A program made the position numbers and the translations under genes. This document shows positions 36,330-49,059 of a DNA stretch of 64,000 nucleotides, one piece after another (within the stretch, counting starts at the first letter, position 1; each line of letters begins with the position of its first letter). The notes below the pieces were generated by a model that saw only the letters and a list, made by a program, of their open reading frames with translations, had not been told where the DNA came from and did no database searches. Source of the DNA: Cricetomys ansorgei (taxonomy: Eukaryota > Chordata > Mammalia > Rodentia > Nesomyidae); the NCBI GenBank assembly GCA_026225945.1, contig JAMJFZ010002307.1:6113001-6177000 (forward strand), given 5' to 3'.

Positions 36330-37500
36330 ATCAAGCATGGGCAACCATGACACTTGTGACCTTGATCAGAAGAAGATACACTGTAAAATTGGCATCAAGG
36401 CAAATCAATAGTACCTGGGAACCTATTAGATAAGATGACATGGAAAATTCAATACATATATTCTTGTAGCCTGCTCTTTCCTCTATCCATAACATTCTCT
36501 CAGTCCAGTCTTCTAGAAATATCTTCAGGCGTCCCAGGTCTCATAAAGAAATATGTGAATAAGTCACTGGTGAGCATACAAAATCCACATTGATTCTGAC
36601 CTAGCATCTCAATGAAAAGTTCTCTTTTGAAATAAAAAGGATAAAATAGTTGAAGGTGGCCAATGTTCTCGATCACTCTATTGCAACAAAAGCACTTCAA
36701 GAATACTTCAATAATGTATCACAAAGCAATCAGTTCCACTTGGACAGTTAATACAATACACTATGCATTGAAAGAAACCTTTCCAAATTTATAGAGATCA
36801 AATTTCAAAACACATGAATACTAAATATTCTCAAGCCCAGAATTATTTTTCTATCAAGATTATGAAATAAATGATGTTGAGGGAGCTTATAAAGCCACAC
36901 AATAAACACAGTAGTATTTCCTCCCCCATCCTTTTCTTCCTTTTCGTTCTTTCCTTCCTTCCTTTTTTTTCTCCTGTTCTTCAATGCAATTTTTTTAAAA
37001 AGATAGGCAATCAATAAATAAATTAATTAATAATAAGAAAAACCCAAACATGAAAAAAGTTTGGTTACCTTTGATCTTTTCTCAACTTTCTGAAATGCAA
37101 CTCCCAATTCTGAATTATAAAGGGAATGAATCTCAAAGCTTAAAACTTGTTCAAGACAAGATAAGCCACATGCCTACAGTTAGCAATGTTGTCTGTTACG
37201 TGTTGTGTGGTGGTCACAAGGCTGTACTATCCGTCCATATTGGGAATACTGTTCCTACACACAGTTACCTGTCATGGCTGGTAGTAAATTATCCTTGCCA
37301 ATTCATCTCATACTTTTTGTACAGTCTTCTAATTAATCTTCTTGAGCTTTGGCTCTCGTTATCAACCTGTGAGCGTCATCAGGACACTCCCTTCCTTCAT
37401 ATTTTCTGCACAATTGTCAAATTAGACTCTTCCAAGCACAAAGTTGCAGGAAAGGCAGAATTAATATTTCTCCATTGGAGAAAAAGCTACACTTGCTCAA
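36330..37500. other. Unique intronic DNA with longest non-repeat open frame
   Basis: Contains a 151-codon frame on plus (37050-37505). It has no recognisable domain or splice context; probably chance. Confidence 0.45.
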
Positions 37501-37502
37501 TA

Positions 37503-37628
37503 TGATGGCTCATATCTGCATTGCTAGGCTGAGGCAGGAGGATGGTCAGGAGGTGAGAGGCAAGGCTGTGGTTACATAGTGAGTTTCAGACCATCCTGTG
37601 TGAAACTATTTCAAAAATCTCAAGAAGT
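37503..37628 (+). mobile_element. B1 SINE, old
   Basis: gatggctcatatctgcattg, ggctgaggcaggaggatgg and ttacatagtgagtttcagac. Confidence 0.85.
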
Positions 37629-37639
37629 AAGGGAGGAAA

Positions 37640-38905
37640 GAAGGAAGGAAGACATTTTTCTCTTTTCCTGTTTTTCATACTTAAGAAATATCTTCATACC
37701 ATTCTCCTTTGGAAGCAAAGACTTGTGTGTTTTGTGGAACAATTTGTGGTTTTAGAAAGGCATTTGTCTTCATTTATGTCTTAGGTGGCAGTGAAAATAA
37801 AATTTTATAATGTATCTGTCTACAGATCTGAGTCGAAGACTTCAGGTTAGGGAAACGGCGTGGGTCATCATCTTATGCTATCAGGGATGTTATGAGACAA
37901 TTAAAAATATGACTACCTTCACGACGCAAGACCTCAGTGGCAGAAATGTGACAGATATACGAACAGGCAGAAATGGGACAGGATCCTTTGGGCATTTTAT
38001 GGAGGAATTTCAAAATGACTCCTGTTCTCCACAGTTACCCACAGTGACTTTCTATGGAAAAGGAAATCAGTGAAGCAAACAAGTCATCCAATCACAATGG
38101 TGAATCACTCAGAATTCACGTCATAGATTCCTTTTCTTCTCATGGCCATAATTATTGGTTCAGCCAATGCTGTCATGAGCCCTGGTTATAGCAATAGTGG
38201 CCAATTTAAGGAATATAGAGAGCTGACAATATGGAGTGAGTCAGCCCAAGTTATTTAAAACAAAATAGCTATACAAAGAAGGGAAAATAACTTCCAGAAG
38301 GCTCTTGGAAGATTAGTATCGTAAAAGATTAATAAAATTGCTGATTATAAGTATTCCCCAACCTGGGTATCTGGAGGCAGGATATAAAGAAAATTTGCTT
38401 TTGAGTTCTTGTTAGCTATCATTTTAGTCAATTTCAGTTTTATTTTTTTTCTTAAGGAGATGAGAAGTGAAAGATTGTGTAAGCTCTTTCATTAAAATAT
38501 GAGCAAAGAACAAATAGAGAAAGCCTTTTAGAACAGAGAACAAAAGACAGGCAAGAATTCCCTTCAAGTGTTGGCTTTGATGGCAGATAAAAGACTGTAC
38601 AATTTAATATGGGCAGGAGGACTAAACGCAGCCCCAAACTGTCTCTTAACTACCTTCGATATTTCCAAAAAAAAAATAATTGTAAGTTCCTGACTTATTT
38701 CTACTATCAGCCTTACTCTGTACTGGCTTAGAAGTCAACAATGCCTTCTTATGTTCTCATCATTGTATCTGTGGCTGCTGGTTCACTGGTGGGTTCAACC
38801 ATCATCTTATGAACCAGGATAACATTTGGATAGAAGGGTCAATACGTCTAAAGACTCTCAAAAGTGTCCTTATGCTTAACGTTCTTCAAAGTTGACACAC
38901 ACTAC
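37640..38905. other. Unique intronic DNA, no gene
   Basis: About 1.3 kb between a B1 and an LTR; no feature seen. Confidence 0.5.
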
Positions 38906-38912
38906 TGTATTA

Positions 38913-39256
38913 GTTACTTCTCTGTTGCTGTGATGAAGCACCACAGCCAAGGTAACTTACAGAAGAAAGAGTCTATTCGGGCTTGTGGTTCCAGAGGAAT
39001 CAGAATCTCTCTAGGCAAGGAAGCATGGAGGCAAGCAGTATAATCCTGAGAACTTACATCCTCAATGGCAAGCAGGAATCAAAGAGCAAGCTGAGTTTGT
39101 CTTAAATCTTTAAACTCTCAAGCCTACCCCCAGTGACATACTTCCTTCTTCCAAGGCCACACATGCGAATCTTCTCCAAACAGTGACATCAACTAGGGAC
39201 CGAGTGTTGAAACACATGAGCCTGTGGAGGGCATTTCATTCAAAGCATCACAATAT
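38913..39256 (-). mobile_element. ORR1-like MaLR LTR, near full length
   Basis: Inverted copy of the family at 35965: attagttacttctctgttgc to gcatttcattcaaagcatca. Confidence 0.85.
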
Positions 39257-39594
39257 CTTAGTTTCTTAATAAACACAGAGATTAAATACTCTGACCAAAG
39301 TGACTTAAGGGACAGCGCATTTTTTTCTGGCTCCCAGTCTGAGGGGTAGGGAAAGCGCGAGACTCTGACTCTTGTTTGTTTCTTTGCTTTTGTTAAATTA
39401 TCCTTTGCTTTCTCAGTTCCAACATTAACTCAGTCACCAGATCTACCTAGGACTCCTAACAATCCCCTCCCCCTATCTTAAGTGAGCCATCATTATTTCA
39501 CTTAAGGACAAATGGACCTATTTGTCTTTTCAGATTCTTTCTGTCCCAACCTGGGTCTTCCCCAGTATAGAAACAGGAGTGTCTTGTCTTGCTA

Positions 39595-39742
39595 TTTGAT
39601 GGCTTTCCAAAGCTGGAGGACAAAATCCAACTTCATAGCATGGCTTCAAGTATATTAACCTTTACTCCTTCTCCAGTTATACCTCCATACACTATAAATG
39701 TCTTGTCTCCTAGGTATCCTGAGCTATTTCCCCAAATATGGC
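39595..39742 (+). mobile_element. L2-like fragment, ancient
   Basis: ttactccttctccagttatacc-like sequence followed by tcctgagctatttccc resembles the L2 3' coding region; weak. Confidence 0.35.
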
Positions 39743-39746
39743 CTGT

Positions 39747-39995
39747 AATGGTTCAAATATGAAATGTCTCTCCTAGACTTATGTGTGAACACTGACGTTC
39801 TGGAAGCTCATGAATCTTTAGGGGGTGGAGCCTCACTGGAGGAAGTGGGTTACCGGGGTGGACATTTTGTGTCTGTTCTCTGCTTCCTAACTTTTGATAC
39901 ATGTGTCTCATGCTCCTGTCACATGCCTGACACGCCAGAGAGTACTACACCTGTTCAAACTGTGAGCCAAAACAAACCCCTCCTCCCCTTAAGTC
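39747..39995 (+). mobile_element. ORR1-like MaLR LTR
   Basis: taatggttcaaatatgaaat, gcctcactggaggaagtggg and ctgtgagccaaaacaaaccc. Confidence 0.85.
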
Positions 39996-39999
39996 GCTC

Positions 40000-42400
40000 C
40001 TTTTCAGAAATCTGTTACAGAAATGAAGCGACTCATTTCTGCTCACAGTTCACATCTTGGCTCACTGTGCAACTATAACTGAGAAATTAACTCCTCTTAC
40101 AGTGGCATTTGTGTTCAAGATTTAGAATAGAAAACATCTTAGATTCATGCCTGCACATACTACACCACTCATTTCACCCCCGAGTCCCCATAGAACCCTG
40201 TTCAGACATCCACTGTCATATTGAATGATTGCTAATTTTTGGTGACCAAATTCCTTGCCAAATTGTGAAGGCCAATAATAGGAAGAACAGGTTTTGTTCA
40301 TTTTTTATAACCTTAGTGCTCAATATACTATCAGGACACACACCCCAAAAACCAAACCAAAACTACAAAACAATCCATAGTTCTTGAGGCGAACAGGCTC
40401 AAATTGCCTTCTAACATAATATTCTATTTTTACATAGTTCTTAAAAGTTTAGAGAATTGAGATGAGATTTTTATTTACAGTGCTAGGGACTGACTCCATT
40501 ATTCTAATCAGTCACCACATTGTCACGTATTTAAACAAGACTCCCTGAAAGTCCTTGTAGCTTCTAAGTATTCTTCGATACTTAGAATCTGGAGCAAAAG
40601 GGGCCCAAAGCATTATGATACAGTGTCCATGGCCGTGGGACAATCTCTTATAGTCATGCCTCCCTGTTCCTGACTCGCACGACTCATTTTTATGATTAGA
40701 ATTCAACCAGAAATGTGCACATCACCAAAAGCACCCTCTGTAGTGATGACACACCCAAATCACTGGAAAACCCGAGGACAAAGAAAAAGAAGTGCGAAGG
40801 AACAGAGATCGACTCATTGCAAACAGAGCAGTATGACTAACTAAGACACTATTCCCTTAGCAATATCAGTCATTTCCTCAGGCATGATTCACAGCCCGCT
40901 GCTTTTCTCATTCCTTAGGTTTCTGCTCAGTTTGCTTTCTCAGATTTATATGACTTCTTCTAGGTGAACTGATAAGCTCCCCACCCCAAGCCCCTGGCCC
41001 ACAGCCTTTACTATGTGGATCTGTGGGCAAAATGGTACCATAGCTCCTCCATGGCTCCTCCAAGCTATGCATCACACCTTGTTTCAATGGCTTTATGTGA
41101 CTACAGTCACATTCCTGGCTTCCATCATATCCAACACTTAAGGAAACAGCTCCTTTTCTCATTTATTACTGTCTTGCTTTTTTTTTTTTTAAGCTTGTTT
41201 CTCTTCTTATTGACTTTTGTTTCAGCAACAACTAATCCAATTTTATTCATTGACATCCCGATTGATGTGGTTACTTCCACGTACAAGTTCTGCTTGCACA
41301 CAACCCCCACTACAAGTTGGTTTAGTTTTAGTTTGATTATTCCAGAGGTTTTCATTCTACCCAAGGTAATTTGTTTTTCTCATTTGTCCCTCCACCTATG
41401 GCTGAGTTAAGGCCCCAGCATCTGTACCCCCTCACACTCTATTGATGTCACTGTCCCACTAAAATTGAAGTGGTTTGAACACGTATCTTGACTGTTGATT
41501 GTCTATTTTATTTAACTCTGTCACCAGTAAGTGGCAGCCATGAAATACTTAAAAATGTTTGCTGAAGTTAAATAACAGTAGTAACTTCTACAGCACAGTA
41601 AGGCAGCCATGTTTACAACAACTGATTGGACATTTCAAAATGTAGTGACAAGTTTGAATCTCTACCCCACCAATCAATAATAAACACTTGAAATGACAGA
41701 CATACCGACTGCTCTGACCTGGACATTGTGCACTGTATACACAAACTGGAATGTTATAAAGCACCTTATAAGTACATTTTTGCCAATTGATTTTTTAAAT
41801 TTAAAATTACCATGTTAATAAATGTATTTATTTATTAATATATGCATTTGTTAAGACAGAGTTTTCTACACCAAAACCAAGTAGTAGAAAGCCACCAATG
41901 CATATTACAGCTTATTAGTCATAATTCTCAGGAAAAAATGAGCCAGTACTAGCATTTTGGTTTAGTGAGAAACCTCTTTGAGATGAGTTAAAATACAAGT
42001 TTTAATTCTCAGTGAACATGAGAAGTCTTTGACCCGAGGAAAAGTTAGCAGGTCTGTCAGAGGCTCAGCTGGACTCAGAGGCTTCATCATGGCGCAGCCT
42101 ACCGCTCTCCATTCCTCCGATCTCCCACAAGATTCTACACTGCCAGATTTCCATAGATCCTGGAGGATGGGCCTTTCATGTTACCTTGAACTTGCTCCTG
42201 TGGTCCGTGCAAAATGGGATGTCCTCGGAACCACGGCACAAGTGCTGAGATTCCAGGCCCTAATTGATGTGCTACTAACTACTTCTGGTTAAAATACAAG
42301 GTAATGGGTAAGGTAAAATTAAATGGTAGTTTGACTGTAAGGCAGCTTGGCAACTGATTCTTCAGTTTGTTGTCATGGCACTGTATTTCCATATGAGTGA
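40000..42400. other. Repeat-poor intronic DNA
   Basis: About 2.4 kb of intron 2 without a recognised SINE, LTR or microsatellite. Frames of 131 codons (41015-41410) and 87 codons (42029-42292) look non-coding. Confidence 0.5.
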
Positions 42401-42404
42401 AATA

Positions 42405-42540
42405 TGTCACATGGTGGTTCATGTGTATAATCCAGCACTTGGGGAAGCCTAGACAGGATCATTGCCATGAGTTGCAGGCCATCCTGCTCTGCATAGTGAA
42501 TTCCAGGCTAGTCTGAGTCACATAAAGAGATCCTGTATAT
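42405..42540 (+). mobile_element. B1 SINE, old
   Basis: acatggtggttcatgtgtat, atccagcacttggggaagc and ctgagtcacataaagagatc. Confidence 0.82.
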
Positions 42541-42544
42541 GAAT

Positions 42545-43700
42545 AAATAACCTTTAACTGATTATGTGAAGATATGTACGCAATGTTATATTTAAATGTA
42601 ATGTATAATATATGTGATATATATATGCTATAGATGTTATGTAACTACATTATTTTATAATAAGAAACTTACTTCACAGTTGGGGAAATGCATTAACGGA
42701 TACTTTTTCTAAAGACATAAATTACTGCCTTAGGACTTTGGGGGGCGGGGGGCACAGAATGCCAGAAAGGAGCGTGACCTGGGATTACATCCAGGAGTTC
42801 ACCTTTTAATTCTGGTGATATGCAGGCATCCCTTACCATGTCAGAGGAGTGAGTATGAAGGACTGTCATTACACAGCAACAGTGGCAACACTGGATCCTA
42901 GCACAAATGTCTTGTCCTGCCAGCGTACACAGGAAGTGAGGACATGCAAAGGAGGCCACTGTCACTGTAACAACACCTTTCCTAAGGTCTGTTCTAAGAT
43001 GCATATATCACCAGCCCATCCATGACCAGAATCCTCTTGAAATTCAGGCTATGTGCCCGTGTGAGGCATTCAGCAACACATTTCTGTTTTCAATTTACAT
43101 TGGTGATACCTGGGATGTGGATAATTTAAACGTGCATCCTTGGCCTTTATAATTCCCCTCTCCCCACCCATTTTGATGCCTTCCTTGAAATCTCCTTTCT
43201 CCTGGAGGTAGATCTCTAATGTTGATCTCCTTTGTGCCACCTTGTATGTTAGGAGCTTGCCCAAGCACATGGCATAAAGATCACGCTTCCATATGGGCCA
43301 CTGTTCCTCGCAGTTGAGAGAGGGGAGAGGGGCATGGGGAAGTGGGAGAGTGCATCTTACAGCCCTTCCAGCAGCCACCATCTCCTCATAAATATCCGTA
43401 AACCCTGAAGCAGTGAAATCAAAACCCTGGTTTACGTTTGGAAACAAGTCCAAGATAGAGCCTGAGTGTGTCTGGAACATGACATGGAAGAAAGTACAGC
43501 TATCTTCATGCTTTATCTGTAGCAGAACAGAACATCTGGTTCCAGGTTTGCCCTTAACTCAAGACAGTGGTTTTAGCATCCCTCTAATGTGCTGACTAAC
43601 ACCATAGCAGTGATTTTTCATTGCACAGAGATAATCATTTCCACTGTAAGGGTCTATTACAACTGTCTATCTCATTATGACAGAAGAACACACGGGATAG
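42545..43700. other. Unique intronic DNA, no gene
   Basis: Includes a G-run near 42739-42752 and a 136-codon minus frame (43070-43480) without recognisable similarity. Confidence 0.45.
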
Positions 43701-43704
43701 GTTT

Positions 43705-44018
43705 GATGCATGTATACATGTGTGTGTTTGTGCATATGAAGGCCACAGGTCAACCTAGAGTGGCATTCCTCAGGAGCCATACACCTTGCTTTTGAGACAA
43801 GGTCTCTCATTGGCTGGGAGATCACTGATCAGGCTACAATGGCTGGCCAGTGAACCCCAGGGATTAACATGTCTCTGCCCCTCCTATGCCCAGCACTATG
43901 ATTAAAAACATGGTCCACCACGTTTGGATTTCTTGAAGGTGGGTTCTCGGGGTCAAAATTAGGTTCTCACGTGTGCATAGCAGGTACTTCACTAACTGAG
44001 CCATCTCCTCAAACCCAT
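43705..44018 (-). mobile_element. B4-type SINE
   Basis: Inverted copy: tttgagacaaggtctctcat in the B1-like part and actgagccatctcctcaaac at the head. Confidence 0.9.
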
Positions 44019-44019
44019 G

Positions 44020-46495
44020 TAACATGACTCTTAAGCCTTTCTGTCCTTCAGACCCTCAGTGCCCTGTGTCTTCATGGTACTTCCCCAGATGTCAGCATAA
44101 GCCACAGACTTCCTGCCACCACAGCTTATACCTGTGACACGCCTCATACTATTGATTTCATGTAATGGTTTAGAAGACAGAAATCTAGGGAATGCAGCCC
44201 AGGCCAGGATGAATATGCCAAATTATTTACTATGAAGAATATGAGTTACACTCACACAGAGACAGACTTTCTGTTACAAAAGCGTTCTGGTTTCCAATTT
44301 CAAACTGGTCCCGGAAGCCAATTCATCCAATTAACTGTCCTAGAAATGGGTATATTATTAAAATAAAACCTGCCCCACCCAAAACGAAAATGAAAACAAA
44401 CATACTTGATATCCAAGCGAATTAAAACCTTGATAAATTCCAGAGATGGAAATAAGCTACAGGATGTCATGCAGTGGGATAGGGTGAGCTTTGAAGATGG
44501 ATCTGTACCCTCTGAGAGTCTGATGAGGTGTCAGTTTCTAAAAGGGCTCCCGTTATTTCTAAGTCCTGTTCCTCCTTTCACACATAGATGCCATATTTTC
44601 TCAGTCCCCTTTCCTTTGATCCCCCAAACAGAGAGCAAACAGTAGCATTTCAGAGACGGCACTGTGTACAAGTGCTCAGATCTGATGTATGTGAGGTGAC
44701 ATATGCCATCTCGGAATCACCCACAGATCACGCCCTCATCCCTACTGCTGCCACCTTAGACCCCTCAGGTGCTACCACATGCAGGCCCAAGGCATCCAGA
44801 ATCAACAAATCAGTTCTGGAGGGAATGCACTTTCTGAATGATCAGATTATGACCCTGACTAGAGCTGAGCACTTCATGGCCCTTAGGAAATGACGGCGGC
44901 ATGATAGTTCCCGAACACTTGTCCTTTGTCAGAGCAACTTAAGGTAAGGACCTCCTACAGATGAGCCCTCTGGGTCTGGAAAGGTACAGAGACCTCATCA
45001 CTCCCACAGAGAGAGGAGAAAGAATCAGACCACTTCTGGGAACGCAAACGAATGGCAGCCCGTGCAACAGCTGCAATAAAAGGCTCCTGTCTTTTTGCAA
45101 AGCATTCAAATGCCATCTGGCAATTTCATTGACGTCAGCAGGCACAGAAAAACAACTGCCCCCACTGGCTTCTTCATTGCTCTTTTCCACTCCCAACCCC
45201 GGTCTCCCCTCCTCCCTGGCAAAACCCTCCAGCTCAGCTGAGGAGGACAGGGGCAGAGCAACCTTTGAAATAAGATTTTTTTTCTTTATTCCTTGTCTGT
45301 TGCATTTTGGAGAGAAGCTTGAGCATCAGACTATCAGTGCTATTTGCTCTCAGTTCTCAAATCCAATTAGCAAGTAGATAAATTATTACATGGAAAGAAA
45401 AATTTAAAGCTTTTTTTAAATTTGTGTATGAAGATTCAGAGTGTATAGACTGTGAGGCCAGAGGTGTTAAAGAAAACTATTAATCTAACTTCTGGTTCAA
45501 CTGGTTCTCTCTTTGATCATTGTAAACAGCCAGCACTAAGCCAGCGCAGAGCAAGCCTGAAGCCCCAGGCTGACTATGTTGGCTTGAAACTTAAGCACCA
45601 AATATACTTTCCTTGGTAGTTCCCTAGAAACTCACATGTACAATGTTTCAAGGTCAATGTCATATGATCTACTATTTTGTCTTAGACATGGTCTGTGAAA
45701 AACATTTTTTTTTTTAATATTGTTGGACAAAAATCAAAGAGGCCAAGTGAATGTTGGTAACCTTAGGTGAAGAAACAGTATCACATGCAAATCTGGAAAC
45801 TCATTTGAAAAAAACTCAGAGTGAGCATCACACAGAAGGACACCGCAATGTTGAGATGATGTCCCTGGGGTCTTTCTTTGGTTCTGAATCCTCAGTACAT
45901 ACCACTATTCTCAGCAACAGTCAAAATCCCCATTAAATCTGACTAGACGGGAGTGCTCCTGAACATTAAAGATACATGTTTGAAAAGATCCTATAATCTA
46001 ATACCCATCACTGGTCCTTTTTGTTTCCACAGTCAGAGTATTATCAAGTGAAAAGAGTTTTGAAAAACAGTATTGCACATTAAACTAGTGTAAAAATGAC
46101 CAATAAGCATTAGCTGATCTTAGAGTTACTCAGATCCCTCAGTATCACATCTGGCCTTTCCTCAGCCTTTATAATCACCACCAAAAACTCTGAAACATTC
46201 TAACGCTGAAAGTTAAACATCATCACTGCTTCAGAATTTCTCACGAGGACCCATTTGCTTTTTAAAGAGCAGATATGAGTATGTCACAATAATGCTAATT
46301 TTCTCCAGTAGCTTCCTCTAATTTAATAAACCAATCTCATTACAACTCATCCGAGGACTATAACATAGTCTCACTAGCAGAAAGGGAGATGGCAGTCAAG
46401 AACATGTGAGAGGCTGGGGAGGCAGTGATGGAGGGAATATTGTTTGAAATGAGTCCCCATTAGTATTCTATTGTTGATTTTTTTAAAATTTAGCT
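44020..46495. other. Repeat-poor intronic DNA around a CRE palindrome
   Basis: About 2.5 kb lacking rodent SINEs or LTRs. It contains the TGACGTCA at 45130. The 138-codon frame at 44961-45377 has no recognised domain. Confidence 0.5.
45130..45137. promoter_or_regulatory. Perfect cAMP response element palindrome (candidate)
   Basis: TGACGTCA, the full CREB/ATF site, in repeat-poor intron 2 sequence. A nearby attcaaat (about 45105) is octamer-like. Function is inference only; an 8-base match can occur by chance. Confidence 0.3.
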
Positions 46496-46499
46496 TTAA

Positions 46500-46509
46500 T
46501 TCCCCCTCC

Positions 46510-46559
<50 letters not shown>

Positions 46560-46718
46560 CTATGAGTGTGGTTCTCACGGAGGACAGACAAGGGCATCAG
46601 ATCCACTGGAGCAGGATTTACAGGCAGCTGTGAGTCACCTGACAGGGGTATTAGGAATGTAACTCTGCTTGTCCCCAAGGGCAGCAAGTACTCTGAACTA
46701 CTGAGCCTTCTCTCAAGT
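46500..46718 (-). mobile_element. B3-type SINE
   Basis: Inverted copy: TG repeat, ggagcaggatttacaggcag, ctactgagccttctctcaag. Confidence 0.88.
46513..46556. repeat. (TG)n microsatellite
   Basis: About 22 TG units, at the TG-rich end of a minus-strand B3-type SINE. Confidence 0.98.
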
Positions 46719-47334
46719 CTGCTGTCACCCATCAGCTTCCAAAGGGGCAGTGACAAGCCAGACACCCAGGACTGAGCTCTTGCCCCTTCATCATTTCCTC
46801 CTCAATTATTCCCATTCTCTCTTCGCATAAAGTTCTTGGGAGTTGGGTTTTTTTTTTTTTTCTTCCCAACAGGTTGCTTCTCACTGCTGTCTGCAGACCA
46901 TGCTGCTCCCTTAAGTAGACACACCCATCATGTGTGCTCCTCCCCACTCATGCTTGCAGGTTCAGGTTAACACTTTCTCCTCAAGAAGGCCTTGGGTGAC
47001 ACATTCCCTCTTTGTGAATGCCTGGTATGTGTGCACTCATCTAATATCTACAGCTGCACGTGTCCGTTTTCATGGAACTGTGGATCCCAGGGAGGCAGAG
47101 GCAGAAGTAGTTGCTTATCTTCTCCTCCTCAGTGCTTAGCCTGGTGTTGCTTCATACCTGTCCGTGGAGGAAACAAAAGAACAAAAGACCTAGCAAGTGT
47201 AGCAGAGAGACAGAAACGAAAGGGCACAAGCCAAAGAAGACACAACTGAACTACCAGTTCTGAACTACCAGAACTGAACTTTCGCTGACGAAAGCAAAGA
47301 GGGGTAAAGCTAGAGGAAGGCAGTGAAGAAGACA

Positions 47335-47500
47335 GAACAGAGAGAACTCACTGAGCATCTATCCAGGAGCACACTAGATACATCCACACATCATCCTGTT
47401 TATAATCAACCCGGATCTGAATTGCTATTATTACCATCCGGATTCACAGAGCTTTGGTCCTCAGCTGGCAAATGGTAGGGACAGAATGGAGCAGGTGAGG
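47335..47500 (+). mobile_element. MIR SINE, ancient
   Basis: tattattaccatccggattc followed by cagctggcaaatggtaggg is the MIR core arrangement. Confidence 0.6.
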
Positions 47501-48846
47501 TGATCCTTGGACTTTTAAGACAGTCAATAGCTTAGGTTGTTTGAGTTAAAATGAGATGGGAGAACCAGAGGAGAAGGTGAGAAAATGAACCACCTGTGAT
47601 GGAAGCTGGGATGATGCCTAACCAAACCTCAACAAGGTACGTTCGGAAGACACCGACTCTGCGCTACTGGGCTTCTCACAGCTTCCTGGAACAAAACGTC
47701 AGTAGTCACTGACGATTTAGAAGCACAGTCCTCACTGAACTAGGTAAACTGAGCCACTTCCTCAGAAAAGCCTGCCACTTGTTCACTACTGTTTTTGATG
47801 AGCGGTGCATGCCGGCTTACAGACGGAGAAAACGGGCTCTGATGTAACCAAGCAGAGGGTAACATCAATTTCCACACAAGAGAAGCAAGATTGAGGGGTT
47901 ATTAATTGCATCATACAATCAAGCTTTTTAATGAGCAATTTTTAGATAGTATCAAATGAAAAGAAGTTAAAAAGAAGTGTTACAACTACCTCACTACTCA
48001 AACTACCTAGGTGTGAAAGCCATTTCGCTTCTACAAGTGCATTGGAATCAAGACAGACCCTAAGACTACTTGGAAGATAGTTACCGTGGTCTTTGTGGGG
48101 GATGGGAGGCAAAGACCTGAAAGGTTAAAAGCTAAAAAACAAAAACAAGAAGTGCAATAGAAAATTCGAAATGTGTCTGAGAGTGGGGATATGCATCACA
48201 TCTGTGTGGAGTTCAGAGGATTTGTGGGAGTTGTTTCTCTCTTTCTCCCTTGCGGGTCTTAGAGATGAAACTCAGGCCATTGAGTTGGTAGCATACACCT
48301 CTAGCCACAAGGCCTCGTGCCAGCCTCACATTCAGAAGGGTAAGGGCCAACTGGATAGCTCTTTTCTATAACATAGGATTTAACTTGTCTATGGAGTCAT
48401 TGAGGTTCAAATAAACATAAAGCACCCCATCATTAGTTATCCTTTTTCAGGGTTATTCCTAAGGACTAGATGGAAGAAAGGAACACTAAACTTTAACAAT
48501 CTAAAAAGAAAATGAATATTTTAGCTAGGAGTCTGACATTCTATATTAGGTTAAGAGTGCAATGTTCTGCCAAGGATCAATCAATATATGACAATCTTTT
48601 CAAGGTCAAGAGTCAGTTCTGATTCTAGAATGATGCTGCTGTGTCTTATGGAGATTAAAACCTTCCAGAGACTCATGAGACTTAACTTTATATTCCAGCT
48701 ACAGAAAACCTATGCATTACATTCACTGATTAATTTAGGATTCTGGGTGTGTTGTCATGGACTACCCTGTGGAATGCCCTGGGTCCTTCTAGTCTTCTAT
48801 CTCTATATTATACCATATATCTCTCTATCAGAGAGCAATTGTTTAA

Positions 48847-49058
48847 AGATTTATTTTAATTTTATGTGTATATGTTTGCCTGCACGTATATATGTGTATC
48901 ATGCACCTTCAGTGACCTTGGAAGCCAGAAATGGGTAAGTGCTGGATCCTTTGGAACTGGAGTTATAACCAGTTGTGAGTCACCAAGTCGGTGTTGGAAA
49001 CGGAGGCCATGTCCTTTGCAAGAGCAGCCAGTGATCTCAACCATTTTTCCAGCTTCAT
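48847..49058 (-). mobile_element. B3-type SINE
   Basis: Inverted copy: gatttattttaattttatgt, aactggagttataaccagtt, atctcaaccatttttccagc. Confidence 0.9.
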
Positions 49059-49059
49059 T

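Noticed and set aside
37050..37505. 151-codon plus-strand open frame
   Set aside because: Longest frame outside repeats apart from the simple-repeat ones, but composition is ordinary for translated AT-rich DNA, with no domain and no splice or promoter context.
43070..43480. 136-codon minus-strand open frame in intron 2
   Set aside because: No recognisable family and no flanking splice signals matching Pde3a phases; likely chance.
44961..45377. 138-codon plus-strand open frame over the CRE region
   Set aside because: Opposite strand to the gene and low-complexity Ser/Pro and Phe runs; no homology recognised.
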